From PHAA01 sp963665865 (GTDB taxonomy: Bacteria > Bacillota > Syntrophomonadia > Syntrophomonadales > Syntrophomonadaceae): a stretch of 64,000 nt of DNA. The DNA is taken from NCBI GenBank assembly GCA_963665865.2, contig CAXXWF010000001.1, forward strand, positions 3,100,001 through 3,164,000, in the 5' to 3' direction. Of this stretch, positions 35,567 through 45,203 are shown piece by piece. Both the position numbers and the translations under genes were made by a program. Under the pieces are notes generated by a model, which did no database searches, was not told the origin of the DNA, and saw only the letters and a program-made list of their open reading frames with translations. Position 1 is the stretch's first letter. Each line of letters starts with the position of its first letter.

Positions 35567-37087
35567 TTAAATAAATTTGTGATAATGCTCCTTGGGTATA
35601 AATTTAAGGACTACAGGCATATTTTCCCTTATAATATCGAACTTTTCGCTTATTATTTCCCTGATTGTCTGCAAGCCTTCATTGTGTTTTTCATTGCATG
35701 GTTTTGTATTGTAATCTTTATCCCTTGTTCTCCAAACTTCACAGCCCTGGAATGGGTTAGCTGTTCCGATGTATAATTTTTCACGGCTATCTACATAGAG
35801 TATTCTTCCGCCGTAATTGTTCGGATTGGAAAGTCCTTTCAGTATTATAGACTTGAAATGAACGCCGTCTTCAGACACATATAAATCAAATCCAATTGGG
35901 TATTTTATAGCTCTTAATATCTCTACAACACTCTTGTAAATTTCTATTAGTATATTCGTTACTAATAGGCCTATTAGCTGCTCTAAAGCAAGTCTATTTG
36001 CTAAAAGGGTATCCAGAATTACTTCCATGTTGCTGGAATCATCAAAAGTACTTACCAGCAGTTTGCCTTTATATTCCTGTATCTGCCAGGCGTATACATT
36101 AAATGGATTATTAAAGCCCGAGCCAAGGCCCGAAGCACTCATCTGTACTTCTTCTGATGATTCAGTCAGAGGAAAAAATGGATTCCCACCAACTATTAAT
36201 CTCCAGTCATCATTCTTGTTTATTCTGATGATATCGCAGCCCCGGGGAATAAACCAAGATAATGGCAACTCCTTGGTACCGCTTACATATAGATGGTCTT
36301 TAAATACACCAATGGCAAGAGTGTAAACATTGGCAGGATCTCCAAAACCATTATCAACTATAAGTGTCCAGTCATTTAGTTCCGGTTCCGGTCCATTGGT
36401 TCTCCAAACTTGAGCCCCATTGGGATTGCTGACGGCCACATATATCCTGTCATTAAATACGGCCATATTACTTATAGGACTTGTAGGGTTCTTGTCAGGA
36501 TCAAAGCCAGGCGCATTAATGTTTATAAGACTTTCCCATGGATAAAATTCCGGATCCTCGCTGCTATACAGCAAGGGAGCTGATGTTTGGTTGCCCTCAT
36601 CAATGGTAGATACATACAGTTTGCCCTTTTGTATTAACATTGCTCTTGATGAAGTTCCCTGCAAAACAGTGTCAGGCAAAATAAACCAATTTACACCGTT
36701 AGTAGATTTTAATATTTTAACTTTTGTCCCAAAAGCTGCAGCAAAAAGGCAAGGACTGCCTCCAAATGGTCTAGCCTTAATCATAAACCTGAAACCTGTA
36801 ATGCCGGAATCAGATGGAGCTTTGTAAACTCTTTCCCATGGAAGTGATCCATCCTTTTTGTATCTCCAAATTTCAGCCAGATTATCTATTGGGTCTGGCT
36901 TTATCAGTGCGGGAAGCTGAGTCCTCGGCTCAATAGAGATTATACTTACCAGTATATTTCTCCCTGTTCCTACATATATAAAATCTCCCAAATCACTCAT
37001 AGACCATGCATAGTTATTTTGTCTTGCATTGTTAAGATTACTAAAATCAAATCCATTTACCGGAGTCAAATTATGAAAGTGCGACAT
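35567..37087 (-). CDS. Large beta-propeller-like protein of unknown function
   Basis: A protein of about 506 residues without a signal peptide. Repeated units of the type DFIYVGTGRNIL, GSPCLFAAAFGTKVKILKST, GKLYVSTIDEG, NDRIYVAVSNPNGAQVWRTN, KDHLYVSGTKE, YKGKLLVSTFDD and REKLYIGTANPFQGCEVWRT show a recurring Y/L-V-G/S-T strand and a following Trp, as in multi-bladed propellers. Residues ~375-410 are an unusual hydrophobic helix (LEQLIGLLVTNILIEIYKSV). I know relatives only as hypothetical proteins. The ATG used has AAAGGAGTG in front. No operon partner. Confidence 0.6.
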   Translation of the reverse strand: MSHFHNLTPVNGFDFSNLNNARQNNYAWSMSDLGDFIYVGTGRNILVSIISIEPRTQLPALIKPDPIDNLAEIWRYKKDGSLPWERVYKAPSDSGITGFRFMIKARPFGGSPCLFAAAFGTKVKILKSTNGVNWFILPDTVLQGTSSRAMLIQKGKLYVSTIDEGNQTSAPLLYSSEDPEFYPWESLININAPGFDPDKNPTSPISNMAVFNDRIYVAVSNPNGAQVWRTNGPEPELNDWTLIVDNGFGDPANVYTLAIGVFKDHLYVSGTKELPLSWFIPRGCDIIRINKNDDWRLIVGGNPFFPLTESSEEVQMSASGLGSGFNNPFNVYAWQIQEYKGKLLVSTFDDSSNMEVILDTLLANRLALEQLIGLLVTNILIEIYKSVVEILRAIKYPIGFDLYVSEDGVHFKSIILKGLSNPNNYGGRILYVDSREKLYIGTANPFQGCEVWRTRDKDYNTKPCNEKHNEGLQTIREIISEKFDIIRENMPVVLKFIPKEHYHKFI

Positions 37088-37289
37088 TTTATTCACTCCT
37101 TTATTAAAAAACACCATTATACAAACAATATATGAAATAAAAGGAATCTATGTTACCTAATGGATAAATAGCTAATTATGAGTAAAAACATAAGGCTGGA
37201 TTTTGAAACGCCACCCCGATCTTTTTAGCCAAAGTATGGTGAGCTGGCTGCAGTATAGCCAGGCCCCCCTTTCTTTTTTATAAACAACA

Positions 37290-37328
37290 AAAACAGCCCC
37301 AAATTCATTAAAATTCGGAAGCTGTTTT
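37290..37328 (-). terminator. Terminator of the enoyl-CoA hydratase gene
   Basis: On the minus strand AAAACAGC and GCTGTTTT close a hairpin whose inner arms (AATT/AATT) also pair; TTGTTG follows. It lies about 110 bases after the ECH stop. Confidence 0.6.
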
Positions 37329-37368
37329 CCTTGCAATACCTGTATTTAGGCTTTTTCAGACAAAATTT

Positions 37369-37408
37369 GGTGGAGGCGGACCGTGTCGAAACCACAGTCA
37401 AATTTTAG
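37369..37408. repeat. Dispersed GGTGGAGGCGG repeat, copy 1
   Basis: GGTGGAGGCGG followed by CGTGTCGAAACCACAGTCAA. Close copies occur at 48549-48593 and 61606-61648, with weaker ones at 29428-29453, 39289-39322 and 53158-53182. All are intergenic. The CTCCACC-type end and TCGAA core faintly recall a tmRNA/tRNA 3' arm, but no tRNA-like fold is complete. Nature unknown. Confidence 0.5.
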
Positions 37409-37434
37409 CTATACCCGATAAAAAAGGACAGCTC

Positions 37435-38208
37435 TTATTTGGCGTAAAATCTTGCTTTACCAGGGCCATTTTCCAAAAGCGATTTAACACCTGTTATAAA
37501 ATCATTCGTTTCGAAAAGTGGAGGGACTATCTCAAGAAGCAGTTTATCCGCACTATTCAGATCATTGTTGTAATACTCGCTGAAGAGTCTCTTTGTTGTA
37601 GCATGTGCTAGGGTAGGCCCGTCAGACAACATTTTCATATATTTCAATGCCTTATCGTTAAGTTCACTCTCTGGCAGGATTTTATTAACAATGTTCCAAC
37701 TTTCAAGCTTTTCAGCAGAAAAGAATCCCGCTTCATAAATCATTTCTTTAGCTCTAGTCAAGCCAGCCCTTGCAGCAATCATCCTGCCACCAGCACCGAG
37801 CGGAACTGTTGCAATTGTGGCTTCTACTGCGCCAAATTTGGCTTCATTTGCGGCCCAGATTAGATCACAGGCTAGGGCTAACTCAAATCCACCACCTAGG
37901 CACAACCCACGAACCGCTGCCAATGTCGGGTAAGGAAGTTTTTCAATCTTATGGATAAGTCCCAAAAAACTGACCAGTAATTCTCTGCCGCCATTACTAT
38001 CTAATCCTGTAAACAAGCTCATGTTTGCTCCAGCGGAGAAATTACCTTCATCACCCTTAAGGAGCAAACCTCGCAGATATTTTTCCGGAATTTTTTCTAA
38101 TAGGGCATGCAGATCATCAATCAATTCTTGTGTCAACAGATTGAACGGAGGATCGTTTAAAGTAACTATCCCCAGGGAACCGTCCATACAAAAAGTTATT
38201 TTACTCAT
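37435..38208 (-). CDS. Enoyl-CoA hydratase/isomerase family protein (intact copy)
   Basis: A 257-residue crotonase-fold protein. The oxyanion-hole segments are EGNFSAGANMSLFTGLD and RGLCLGGGFELALACDLIWA, and LPESELNDKALKYMKML leads into the C-terminal helices. The second catalytic position lies in EATIATVPLGAGGRMIA, where the glutamate of classic hydratases is not obvious, so isomerase or other crotonase chemistry is possible. TAGGAGG precedes the ATG. A decayed copy of this gene lies at 46493-46694. Upstream on the same strand are a QueG-like gene ruin and a MarR gene, mirroring the second copy of the module. Confidence 0.85.
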   Translation of the reverse strand: MSKITFCMDGSLGIVTLNDPPFNLLTQELIDDLHALLEKIPEKYLRGLLLKGDEGNFSAGANMSLFTGLDSNGGRELLVSFLGLIHKIEKLPYPTLAAVRGLCLGGGFELALACDLIWAANEAKFGAVEATIATVPLGAGGRMIAARAGLTRAKEMIYEAGFFSAEKLESWNIVNKILPESELNDKALKYMKMLSDGPTLAHATTKRLFSEYYNNDLNSADKLLLEIVPPLFETNDFITGVKSLLENGPGKARFYAK

Positions 38209-38348
38209 CAGTTTACCTCCTAATTCTATTCTCCATAAATCCGCACCAGCTATTAAGGGTTTTCAACATCTGCATATATATCTCACCAGATTCGTTAACC
38301 CCCCCCTTTCACCTATCAACAAACATCAAATCCCCCGGCAGCAAGGCG

Positions 38349-38572
38349 GAGGCGGCGTACTCAAGAATCCGGCGAAAAAGTTGCGCTACGTGGGAAAAAC
38401 CAAAGACTGATTTTATAAAAATTAAATATACCGATTGGGTATTAACGAAGTTCTGTACGGTCAACCTCAACAAAACCAACATCATCAGCCCCCTTTTGCA
38501 AAAACCGTTCTCGCAACTCTGAATGAGAAATCTTCACCCCTTCAACTGCCGTCATTTTCAATTCACCCTTTC
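38349..38572. pseudogene. Rearranged remains of the QueG-like Fe-S protein gene
   Basis: The right part (about 38455-38572, minus strand) matches the first ~35 codons and the leader of the gene at 46839-47813 (AACCTCAACAAAACCAACAT against AACCTCAACAAAGCCAACAT, continuing into the start and CACCCTTTC). The left part (38349-38410, plus strand) encodes VLKNPAKKLRYVGKTKD, matching the last residues of the same protein (VLKNPAKKLRYVGKTND) but in opposite orientation. About 900 bases between are gone. This is deletion plus inversion of a duplicated gene. Confidence 0.8.
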
Positions 38573-38606
38573 AACAATATTTTGTTACCAATACCTAATC
38601 ATATAG

Positions 38607-38618
38607 GTGTATATACAC
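38607..38618. promoter_or_regulatory. Probable MarR operator, GTGTATATACAC
   Basis: A perfect 12-bp palindrome between the marR gene and the QueG-like ruin. The identical palindrome sits at 47865-47876 in the second copy, upstream of the intact QueG-like gene. One-mismatch versions (GAGTATATACAC) lie upstream of both marR genes (39169-39180, 48430-48441). Four sites flanking two paralogous MarR genes strongly suggest the regulators' own operator. Confidence 0.75.
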
Positions 38619-38640
38619 GTAAATGGAGATAAAAAAGTAT

Positions 38641-39096
38641 TTACAATTTGAGCTTGTTTAATTTTTTAAGTTTAGATAGGAAGTCCTGCACCCATTCCCC
38701 TCCGCAAGCTGCCACCACTTCTGCCTGGGCTTCCTCCCAAAAAGGTATGGCCTGGTCAATTGCTTCCCTTCCCCTATCAGTTAAGCCGATGCGTTGCTCG
38801 CGCCGGTCTTCACCGATAGATACGGTAATCAGACCCTTCTTCTCCAGCAAGCGTACGTTTCTGCTCAAGGTGGTACGATCCATACCAAGAATATTAGCCA
38901 ATTGCGAAATACTGGCGCTATCCTGTAGCAGCATGGTTATGAGCAGAGATAATTGGGTTGCTTTTAACCCGGTAGGATTCATGACCCGATCATAATGGGC
39001 GGTCAATAAACGCGTTGATTTCCGGACATTAAAGCATACGCAGACCCGTCCCATTACAGCCGCTTTCTGCTTGTCATTTGCGCTGTTTCTTGTCAT
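38641..39096 (-). CDS. MarR family regulator, copy A
   Basis: A 151-residue winged-helix regulator. The dimerisation start is ARVCVCFNVRKSTRLLTAHY-like (GRVCVCFNVRKSTRLL). The recognition region is SISQLANILGMDRTTLSRNV, then RLLEKKGLITVSIGEDRREQ. I use the ATG behind GAGGGTGAC, giving the same length and N-terminus (MTRNSANDKQ) as its paralogue at 47900-48355 (MTTSSANDKQ). The two are nearly identical over their length. It is flanked by GTGTATATACAC-type palindromes and probably governs the adjacent QueG-like and crotonase genes and itself. Confidence 0.93.
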   Translation of the reverse strand: MTRNSANDKQKAAVMGRVCVCFNVRKSTRLLTAHYDRVMNPTGLKATQLSLLITMLLQDSASISQLANILGMDRTTLSRNVRLLEKKGLITVSIGEDRREQRIGLTDRGREAIDQAIPFWEEAQAEVVAACGGEWVQDFLSKLKKLNKLKL

Positions 39097-39168
39097 TACG
39101 TCACCCTCTTCGCCCATTTGTTGATGCCAATCTATATCTTTCATTCGTCCTAATGCCTTCTTTAATAC

Positions 39169-39180
39169 GAGTATATACAC
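39169..39180. promoter_or_regulatory. Probable MarR operator upstream of copy A
   Basis: GAGTATATACAC, one mismatch from the perfect palindrome at 38607-38618. It lies 73 bases before the marR start, where it could overlap the promoter. Confidence 0.7.
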
Positions 39181-39397
39181 GCATATTATAGAAAGCAACT
39201 GCTATGTCGCTGGAAATACATTCCACTTTAAGTGTTTGCCCGCACTGGGTACGGGTCTTCTATCCCAGTAATTCCTTACTATATCTGAAGGAGGCGGAGC
39301 ATGGTACTCTAAATCACAATCAGGAAACGACACCTCTTTCGATTATTCAGACAAATAGTATGAAAGGCATCACCACGATTAAGGGCGATGCCTTTTT

Positions 39398-42052
39398 TCA
39401 TTTATTACAGGGGGATTCAGCTAATACCTCTAATGCTATTCTTACTAGGCCAGGATCAAACTGACTTCCAGAGCATCTTTCAACTTCAGCCCGAACACCT
39501 TCTTTACTAACTGCTTTCTGATACGGTCGTCCATGTATCATGGCATCACATGTATCGGCGATCGCTATAATACGTGATATAAGAGGTATGTTTTCACCCT
39601 TTAATCCTAGGGGGTATCCTGTTCCATCCCAGCGTTCATGGTGATGTAAAATGGCTTCAGCAATTGGAGCCATTTCAAGCGAGCTAAGAGCAATACGATA
39701 ACCTGTCTCTGGGTGTTTCTTAACAGCTTGCCATTCCTCGTGCGTAAGCTTTCCTGGCTTTGCCAGAATGCTATTCGGTATAGCTATCTTTCCTATATCA
39801 TGCAAAGCCGCTAGAAGCTTTAAGTTATCCAATTCGCTTTCAGGAAGATCAATGGCCTGTCCAATCTTCAGCGCCATCTCTTGCATACGCTGACAATGCT
39901 CTTCAGTTTCATTGTCTCTCTCCCACAGAGTCTTCTCTAGCGAAATAAGAAAGGCGCTTCTGTTGCTTCTGTCCTCCAATAACTTATTCCGATACATTTT
40001 ATCCTCGGCCTCTTTTATGATCTTCTCCATATCCTGGGCTATATTATTCTTGGTTGCCAAGCCTATTGAAATACTTGTTTCTATTGGGAAGTTACTATTA
40101 AGCTTACAAGTACTTTTTATTCGATCAAATATTTTAGAAGCAATATGATTGGTACATCCAGGTAAAAGTACGATAAATTCATCCCCTCCCCAGCGGGCTA
40201 TTATATCTTCTGGACGGCATGATTTCCTCAATATTTCGGCTACTGTTATTAAAAGCTTATCTCCTTCTAAGTGTCCCAGCGCATCATTAACCAGCTTTAA
40301 TCCGTTTACATCCCCCATGATCAAACTTATAGGCAGCTGATGCTCGGTGTCTAAATGTTTTAATTCCTCTTCAAAATAAGCGCGATTGTACAGGCCGGTT
40401 AATTTATCATGAAAACTCAAATATCTGATTTTCTCTTCATCCTGCTTGTGTTCGGTTATATCAGTTACAATACTGAGCAGACATGCCATGCCATCAATGT
40501 CAATTCTTTCAGCAGAATATAGCCCCAATCGTTGCACCCTATATTTTCTACCGAAATTAATTTCCAGATTACGGACAGGTTCCTTCCTCATTATTTTTTG
40601 CTTTACATTAGCCCGGTCACCAGGTTCTAGCCAAAATCCTGCTTCTAATGCAGTCCGACCCACTATCTCGTCTCTACTATAACCAACGACTCGGCAAAAA
40701 CTCTCATTTACGTCTATGTAGCGCCCCTCTTCCAGGGAAGTAATAGACATAGTGGTGGGGCTGGCATTGAAGGCTTTAGAAAATCGCTTCTCCGATAAAC
40801 GTAATGATTCTTCAATCCGTTTACTAACGGTAATATCTTTGTGTACACAAAGCAAATGTTGTTTGTCTTCGATATTTATTATCTCGGCAGAAATGAGGAA
40901 AATGCCAATTTCCCCAGACTTCATTAGAAATTTGGTTTCAAGATCGCGAATATATCCATGTTCCTGGACTTGTTTTACCATTTCTTCCCGTTCTTCAGGG
41001 GCAACCCAAATTCCCAAATCTATGCCCGTACGTCCAATACCCTCATACCTCTCATAACCGGTGGTTTCAACCCATGCATCATTAACCTCAACGTAACGTC
41101 CATCTGCTAAGGTTGTAATTGTTATGGGGTCAGGATTACAATGAAACGCTTTAGAGAATTTGTCCTCTGATATGCGTAGTGCCGCTTCCGCCTTCTTACG
41201 TTCAGTTATGTCTATGGCAAGGCCTACGTAATAGAGTGTGCAGCCGGACTCATCTTTAACTGGCGCCCCGCTTGAGGTATGCCATCGCCAGGTTCCATCA
41301 CGGTGTTTAACCAGATATTCTACCCCTATTTGAGATTCGCCCGTAGATATCACATTTTCCAGGAAGCTTCTACATACCGGTACATAATCAGGATGGAGGA
41401 ATATTTCAAATGACTGGCCTTCTACTTCGGTAATATCGTGCCCCAGTGATTCTGTCCAGCCCTGCGAAACAAGTAGAAATTTCCCTTCAGGAGATAATGT
41501 GTAGATGATCCCATTGGCATTTTTCAAAATGGTACGCAGTTCCGCTTCGCTTCTATGCAGACGTTCCTCAACCTTACGCTGGCGGGTAATATCATTTCCT
41601 ATACTTACGATATAAGTTGACCCATTTTCATCAAAGAGAATGGACGTTGCCCAGCTTATGATCCGGCGTTTTCCAGCCCGTGTTACCCAGCAGTTTTCAT
41701 ACTTGTTCTGAATACCGAGTGAAGCAAAAGCCTCAGGCCGGTTAAATAGAGCTTTAGCCGGTTCAATATCTTCATCGGGCAGTACATAATCCCAAAAATA
41801 TTTGCCGTTTATCTGATCAAAAGTATAACCGGAAATTCTTTCACATGCCTTATTAAACCTTATAACTCGCCCTTCCTGGTCACAAACCACAATCAAGTCA
41901 CTGATCATATCCAATATACCAGTGTTAAGCGTTATTCCTTGTTGCATCTGGATATCCGCCCATTTATGTTTGGACATATTCCAAATAATATCAGCCTTCT
42001 CCGGTCTTCCAACTTTGAACCTTTTATTCGTATAATTGCCTACAGTATCCAA
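39398..42052 (-). CDS. Multi-PAS GGDEF and HD-GYP cyclic-di-GMP enzyme
   Basis: About 884 residues without membrane helices. Four PAS domains with PAC tails occupy residues ~25-530 (GILDMISDLIVVCDQEGRVI; NANGIIYTLSPEGKFLLVSQ; HCNPDPITITTLADGRYVEV; NASPTTMSITSLEEGRYIDV). A GGDEF domain follows (LTGLYNRAYFEEEL, ARWGGDEFIVLLPG, active-site motif intact). It ends with an HD-GYP domain (HDIGKIAIPNSILA, HHHERWDGTGYPLGLKGENI). It could both make and degrade cyclic-di-GMP. The best start is a TTG six bases after GGAGGT. A second GGDEF gene lies directly upstream. Confidence 0.93.
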   Translation of the reverse strand: MDTVGNYTNKRFKVGRPEKADIIWNMSKHKWADIQMQQGITLNTGILDMISDLIVVCDQEGRVIRFNKACERISGYTFDQINGKYFWDYVLPDEDIEPAKALFNRPEAFASLGIQNKYENCWVTRAGKRRIISWATSILFDENGSTYIVSIGNDITRQRKVEERLHRSEAELRTILKNANGIIYTLSPEGKFLLVSQGWTESLGHDITEVEGQSFEIFLHPDYVPVCRSFLENVISTGESQIGVEYLVKHRDGTWRWHTSSGAPVKDESGCTLYYVGLAIDITERKKAEAALRISEDKFSKAFHCNPDPITITTLADGRYVEVNDAWVETTGYERYEGIGRTGIDLGIWVAPEEREEMVKQVQEHGYIRDLETKFLMKSGEIGIFLISAEIINIEDKQHLLCVHKDITVSKRIEESLRLSEKRFSKAFNASPTTMSITSLEEGRYIDVNESFCRVVGYSRDEIVGRTALEAGFWLEPGDRANVKQKIMRKEPVRNLEINFGRKYRVQRLGLYSAERIDIDGMACLLSIVTDITEHKQDEEKIRYLSFHDKLTGLYNRAYFEEELKHLDTEHQLPISLIMGDVNGLKLVNDALGHLEGDKLLITVAEILRKSCRPEDIIARWGGDEFIVLLPGCTNHIASKIFDRIKSTCKLNSNFPIETSISIGLATKNNIAQDMEKIIKEAEDKMYRNKLLEDRSNRSAFLISLEKTLWERDNETEEHCQRMQEMALKIGQAIDLPESELDNLKLLAALHDIGKIAIPNSILAKPGKLTHEEWQAVKKHPETGYRIALSSLEMAPIAEAILHHHERWDGTGYPLGLKGENIPLISRIIAIADTCDAMIHGRPYQKAVSKEGVRAEVERCSGSQFDPGLVRIALEVLAESPCNK

Positions 42053-42139
42053 TGAATTACCTCCAGGACGCACAGGTTAAATCGTATAATCTTCGCTTAC
42101 TATCAGGACTTACTGCCTCGGACCACTCTCACCGTGAAC

Positions 42140-42226
42140 TGAAAATGAGGTTATTCGATCATCAGAACAGAGGCAGCAATTAATGTGTATTCTGGTATGA
42201 TTCATATTAAACATAACCGTACCGAT
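42140..42226 (-). repeat. Duplicated scrap of the adjacent GGDEF gene
   Basis: Stretches such as CAGAACAGAGGCAGCAATTA and TTAAACATAACCGTACC recur inside the next gene at about 42956-43029, where they encode the NIKPIRIHIPQLIAASVLTI membrane segment. The copy here is downstream of that gene, same orientation, with small deletions. It is an imperfect local duplication, not a gene. Confidence 0.75.
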
Positions 42227-42233
42227 TAGTATG

Positions 42234-43424
42234 TTAGATAGCCATTATCACTCGGTTTCTACCGCCTTTTTTGGCTTGATACATAGCCAGGTCGGCAAGC
42301 CTGACAGTCTCTGCGAGTAAATCCGTACTTCTGGGTACTAGCCAACTAATACCTATGCTGACCGTAACATAGGAAGATATATTAGAACTGTAATGATCCA
42401 AACATAGCGATTCTATCTCTAGTCTGATTCTTTCCCCCAGCAGCGAGGCTTCTTCTTTGTTTATTCCGGTAGCAACAAATAAAAATTCTTCCCCGCCGAA
42501 ACGGGCTACAAAGTCCTGCCCCTCTCTTCGGCATTGATTTAACATGTTGGCTACTGCTTGCAGGCAGTAATCGCCAGCAAGGTGCCCATTACTATCGTTA
42601 TATATCTTAAAAAAGTCAATATCAATCATCATAATGGATAAGGCGATCTGCTCCTTAATGGCCGTATCCCATTTTTCATTAAGGAATTCGTTTAACTTAC
42701 GCCGGTTGGGTATTCCTGTAAGGGCATCAAGAGAAGAAACGTTTAAGAGCAGCTCATTAGCTGCTTGCAGATTTTCATTGATCTGAGTAAGTTGTGCTGA
42801 CTTCTCTTCAATTAGACGCTGGTTAACAAAGTTTTGTACGTAGCTATCATAATTGGTATTGGCGATCACCCAGCAGAATATCATGAAGATACTTGCATTA
42901 ATATAATGGCCGGTCAGTATGGTCATCGAGGACTGAAACTGAGGCAATCCGATCGTCAGAACAGAGGCAGCAATTAACTGCGGAATGTGTATTCGGATAG
43001 GCTTTATGTTAAACATAACCGTACCTACCAGAATGTTCACCATAAACACAGTAATATTGCCATATAAGGCCTGATCCATAAGGGAAATAATTGAACCCCA
43101 GGTCATAAGAAATATTAAAAAAGTTATTGCAGTAACATTAAAGGCCTTAATTATATTCTGACCCTGATCTAATTTGCGGGCCAAATAAGAAAAGATAACC
43201 CAATCCAAGCCTGTTACCACAACCATAAGCAGGTACATAAGCGTATACCAGTTGATTTTGACACTTGTAATAACTGAAGTGGAAAAAAATTCAAGCAATA
43301 ATACCACAATTTCAATTCCTAAAATAATGGCAGTAAATAATTTTCCTCGCTTTATGTTTAACCGCGCAAGCTCAATATTAAATTCGGGTTGATACTTGGA
43401 CTCAACGTATGGAATCTTTTTCAA
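42234..43424 (-). CDS. Membrane-bound diguanylate cyclase (GGDEF)
   Basis: A 396-residue protein. Residues ~25-200 hold six hydrophobic helices (LFTAIILGIEIVVLLLEFFS to INASIFMIFCWVIA), then a coiled-coil (EEKSAQLTQINENLQAANEL) and a GGDEF domain: LDALTGIPNRRKLNEFLNEK, MIDIDFFKIYNDSNGHLAGD and RFGGEEFLFV (GGEEF, active form). An I-site RxxD is not evident before the motif. It should synthesise cyclic-di-GMP in response to a membrane signal. The start is a TTG behind AAGGTGG. It likely acts with the PAS-GGDEF-HD-GYP protein downstream. Confidence 0.92.
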   Translation of the reverse strand: MKKIPYVESKYQPEFNIELARLNIKRGKLFTAIILGIEIVVLLLEFFSTSVITSVKINWYTLMYLLMVVVTGLDWVIFSYLARKLDQGQNIIKAFNVTAITFLIFLMTWGSIISLMDQALYGNITVFMVNILVGTVMFNIKPIRIHIPQLIAASVLTIGLPQFQSSMTILTGHYINASIFMIFCWVIANTNYDSYVQNFVNQRLIEEKSAQLTQINENLQAANELLLNVSSLDALTGIPNRRKLNEFLNEKWDTAIKEQIALSIMMIDIDFFKIYNDSNGHLAGDYCLQAVANMLNQCRREGQDFVARFGGEEFLFVATGINKEEASLLGERIRLEIESLCLDHYSSNISSYVTVSIGISWLVPRSTDLLAETVRLADLAMYQAKKGGRNRVIMAI

Positions 43425-43770
43425 AATAGGCCACCTTCATTATTTCGTTCAGATGCAGACAACTATTAGATTGGCGAGGTCAAATATCGGTATTTTTAAT
43501 GCTTATATAATTTATCGTACTAAATGGAGGCATTGTTAGTTATTTTTCAACAAATTTCTTCATTACTTTTTATTGTATAATCACTCCAAATAAAATGATC
43601 TGGAATAATAACTTGAAGATATTTGGCTCAGGTATTGTCATCCATTGGTTAGGTTCAATAATTCTTATATATTAACGGATGTAAAACCAATTTGGGAAGC
43701 TTTTTTGGGCAAGAATAGCATCCACCGGATTCATTCAAGGAAAAGATGACAGAACTTGAGGAAGCAAAAT
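43425..43770. other. Intergenic, no gene seen
   Basis: AT-rich gap upstream of the diguanylate cyclase. It should carry its promoter. No hairpin or operator is evident. The boundary with the aldo/keto reductase ruin is at about 43771. Confidence 0.3.
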
Positions 43771-44062
43771 TTAGATTAGGTGTAGTGTTTCGGGCAAGCT
43801 TTTCTGAATCAGTGCGAGATCAAGATACTTGTTCACGGCAGCAATGTCGATTTTTTCGGAACAGGGAGCACAATGTCCACAGTACATACAGTGCCCGTGG
43901 AACGCACGTTTCGGCGCATTGGCTAGGATCGTACTATAATCCTTCTGCACATCGTTTGCAGTCGTGTAGGCCAGTACCGCATTTCATCCGGGTTGGATAC
44001 GCCAACCATGACGGAAGCCACCGCAGGTCTGGTCAGACAATAGTGCAACCCATGAACTGTGC
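43771..44062 (-). pseudogene. Aldo/keto reductase, C-terminal fragment with ferredoxin-like Cys cluster
   Basis: The minus strand reads VHGLHYCLTRPAVASVMVGV, then SNPDEMRY, a frameshift, then LAYTTANDVQKDYSTILANA, PKRAFHGHCMYCGHCAPCSE and KIDIAAVNKYLDLAL before a TAA. This is the C-terminal third of the aldo/keto reductases that carry a 4Fe-4S-type CxxCxxC tail. The TIM-barrel N-terminus is absent and at least one frameshift is present. Confidence 0.75.
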
Positions 44063-44158
44063 TATTAAGTAGTTTTTTGAAATATCAATATAACCCTATT
44101 ACTTTTGTCTGTCTACTCGCCGTTAAATCGAGTAACCTATGCAACAAACAATAGGCCC

Positions 44159-44276
44159 TTAAATACCTGATAATTTCAATTTAGCCCTTACATAAGAGTC
44201 ACTGGCAAGAAAAGTATAGCGTTCTTTCGTACAGTCTTTATTTTCAGGAGAAGGCATCATTTGTGCGATTTTTTTA
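44159..44276 (-). pseudogene. Small open C-terminal scrap
   Basis: In the frame shifted from the neighbouring nitronate monooxygenase ruin the minus strand reads DKKIAQMMPSPENKDCTKER, then YTFLASDSYVRAKLKLSGI and a stop. Composition looks protein-coding but I do not recognise the family and there is no ribosome site. It may be the tail of another lost gene in this decay zone. Confidence 0.25.
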
Positions 44277-45084
44277 TCCCTTGAATTTAGCGAGATTGTC
44301 CTTTAGAATCTGCTCCGCCTCTTTTACCATACGGTCAAGCAATTTCTGACAGGTGACAATATCCTTGATAAGCCCGATAGACTGGCCGATCATAAACGGC
44401 GCATAGTTAACATCACCATTAGCATACGCCTCTTTCATTTTTTGTCCGGATAGTAGGGGCCCCAAGACGTCAATTCCACCTCCCTGTTTTTCTATTTCCA
44501 GGATGTGGTCAGCCGCCTTGTTCTTTAAAGAGCGTCCTTGAAGATTTATACTCGTGCCGATTAAAGTCGTATCTTGCTCCTGACGTTCAATCAATTCATT
44601 CCGAAAATTATCATGAATTTCACATTCCTTGGTGGCAATAAATCTGGTTGCCATAAATACAGCTTCGGCTCCCAAACAAAGCGCGGCTGCCAGCCCCCGT
44701 CCATCAGTAATGCCGCCAGTTGTAATAACCGGAATTTTAACTGATTCGACAATACGGGGGTAAGCACCATAGTGGTCACATCGTCATTGAGAGGATGACC
44801 TCCCTCTTCAATTCCTGCAGCGATCACAGCATCATATCCAATTTTTTCGATATTAATCGCATGCCGTACCGCCCCCACTTTGTGCATGATCTTAACCCCG
44901 GCTTCATGCACCATATTTATATACTTTGTGGCTGGAGATCCCGATACTTCAATCACCGTTACTTTCTCTTCACAGCAGACACGGAAAAAATCATCGTAGA
45001 TCTGAGGAGCGATCCGCATAGAAGGCAACAGCGTAATGTTTATACTGAACGGCTTTAATTCTTTACTCCATTATGTTAACGCAT
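44274..45084 (-). pseudogene. Nitronate monooxygenase/FabK-like flavoprotein, truncated and frameshifted
   Basis: The two halves read KPFSINITLLPSMRIAPQIY to GGHPLNDDVTTMVLTP and, in another frame, RIVESVKIPVITTGGITDGR, then GLAAALCLGAEAVFMATRFI to the C-terminus. They join at a five-G run (44756-44760) lacking one base. The N-terminal ~65 residues with the FMN-binding QGGM start are missing behind a stop. The single-base slip alone could be a sequencing error, but the missing N-terminus shows it is a pseudogene. Confidence 0.8.
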
Positions 45085-45203
45085 AATCTATTCCATCAGG
45101 ATAAAATTTCATTCTCACTCAGAATTACCTACCCCCTTTTGATCGATATACGATGAACGGATACTTTTACTGCAGGATGGAATAAGGGTGCAGGTTTAAT
45201 GTT

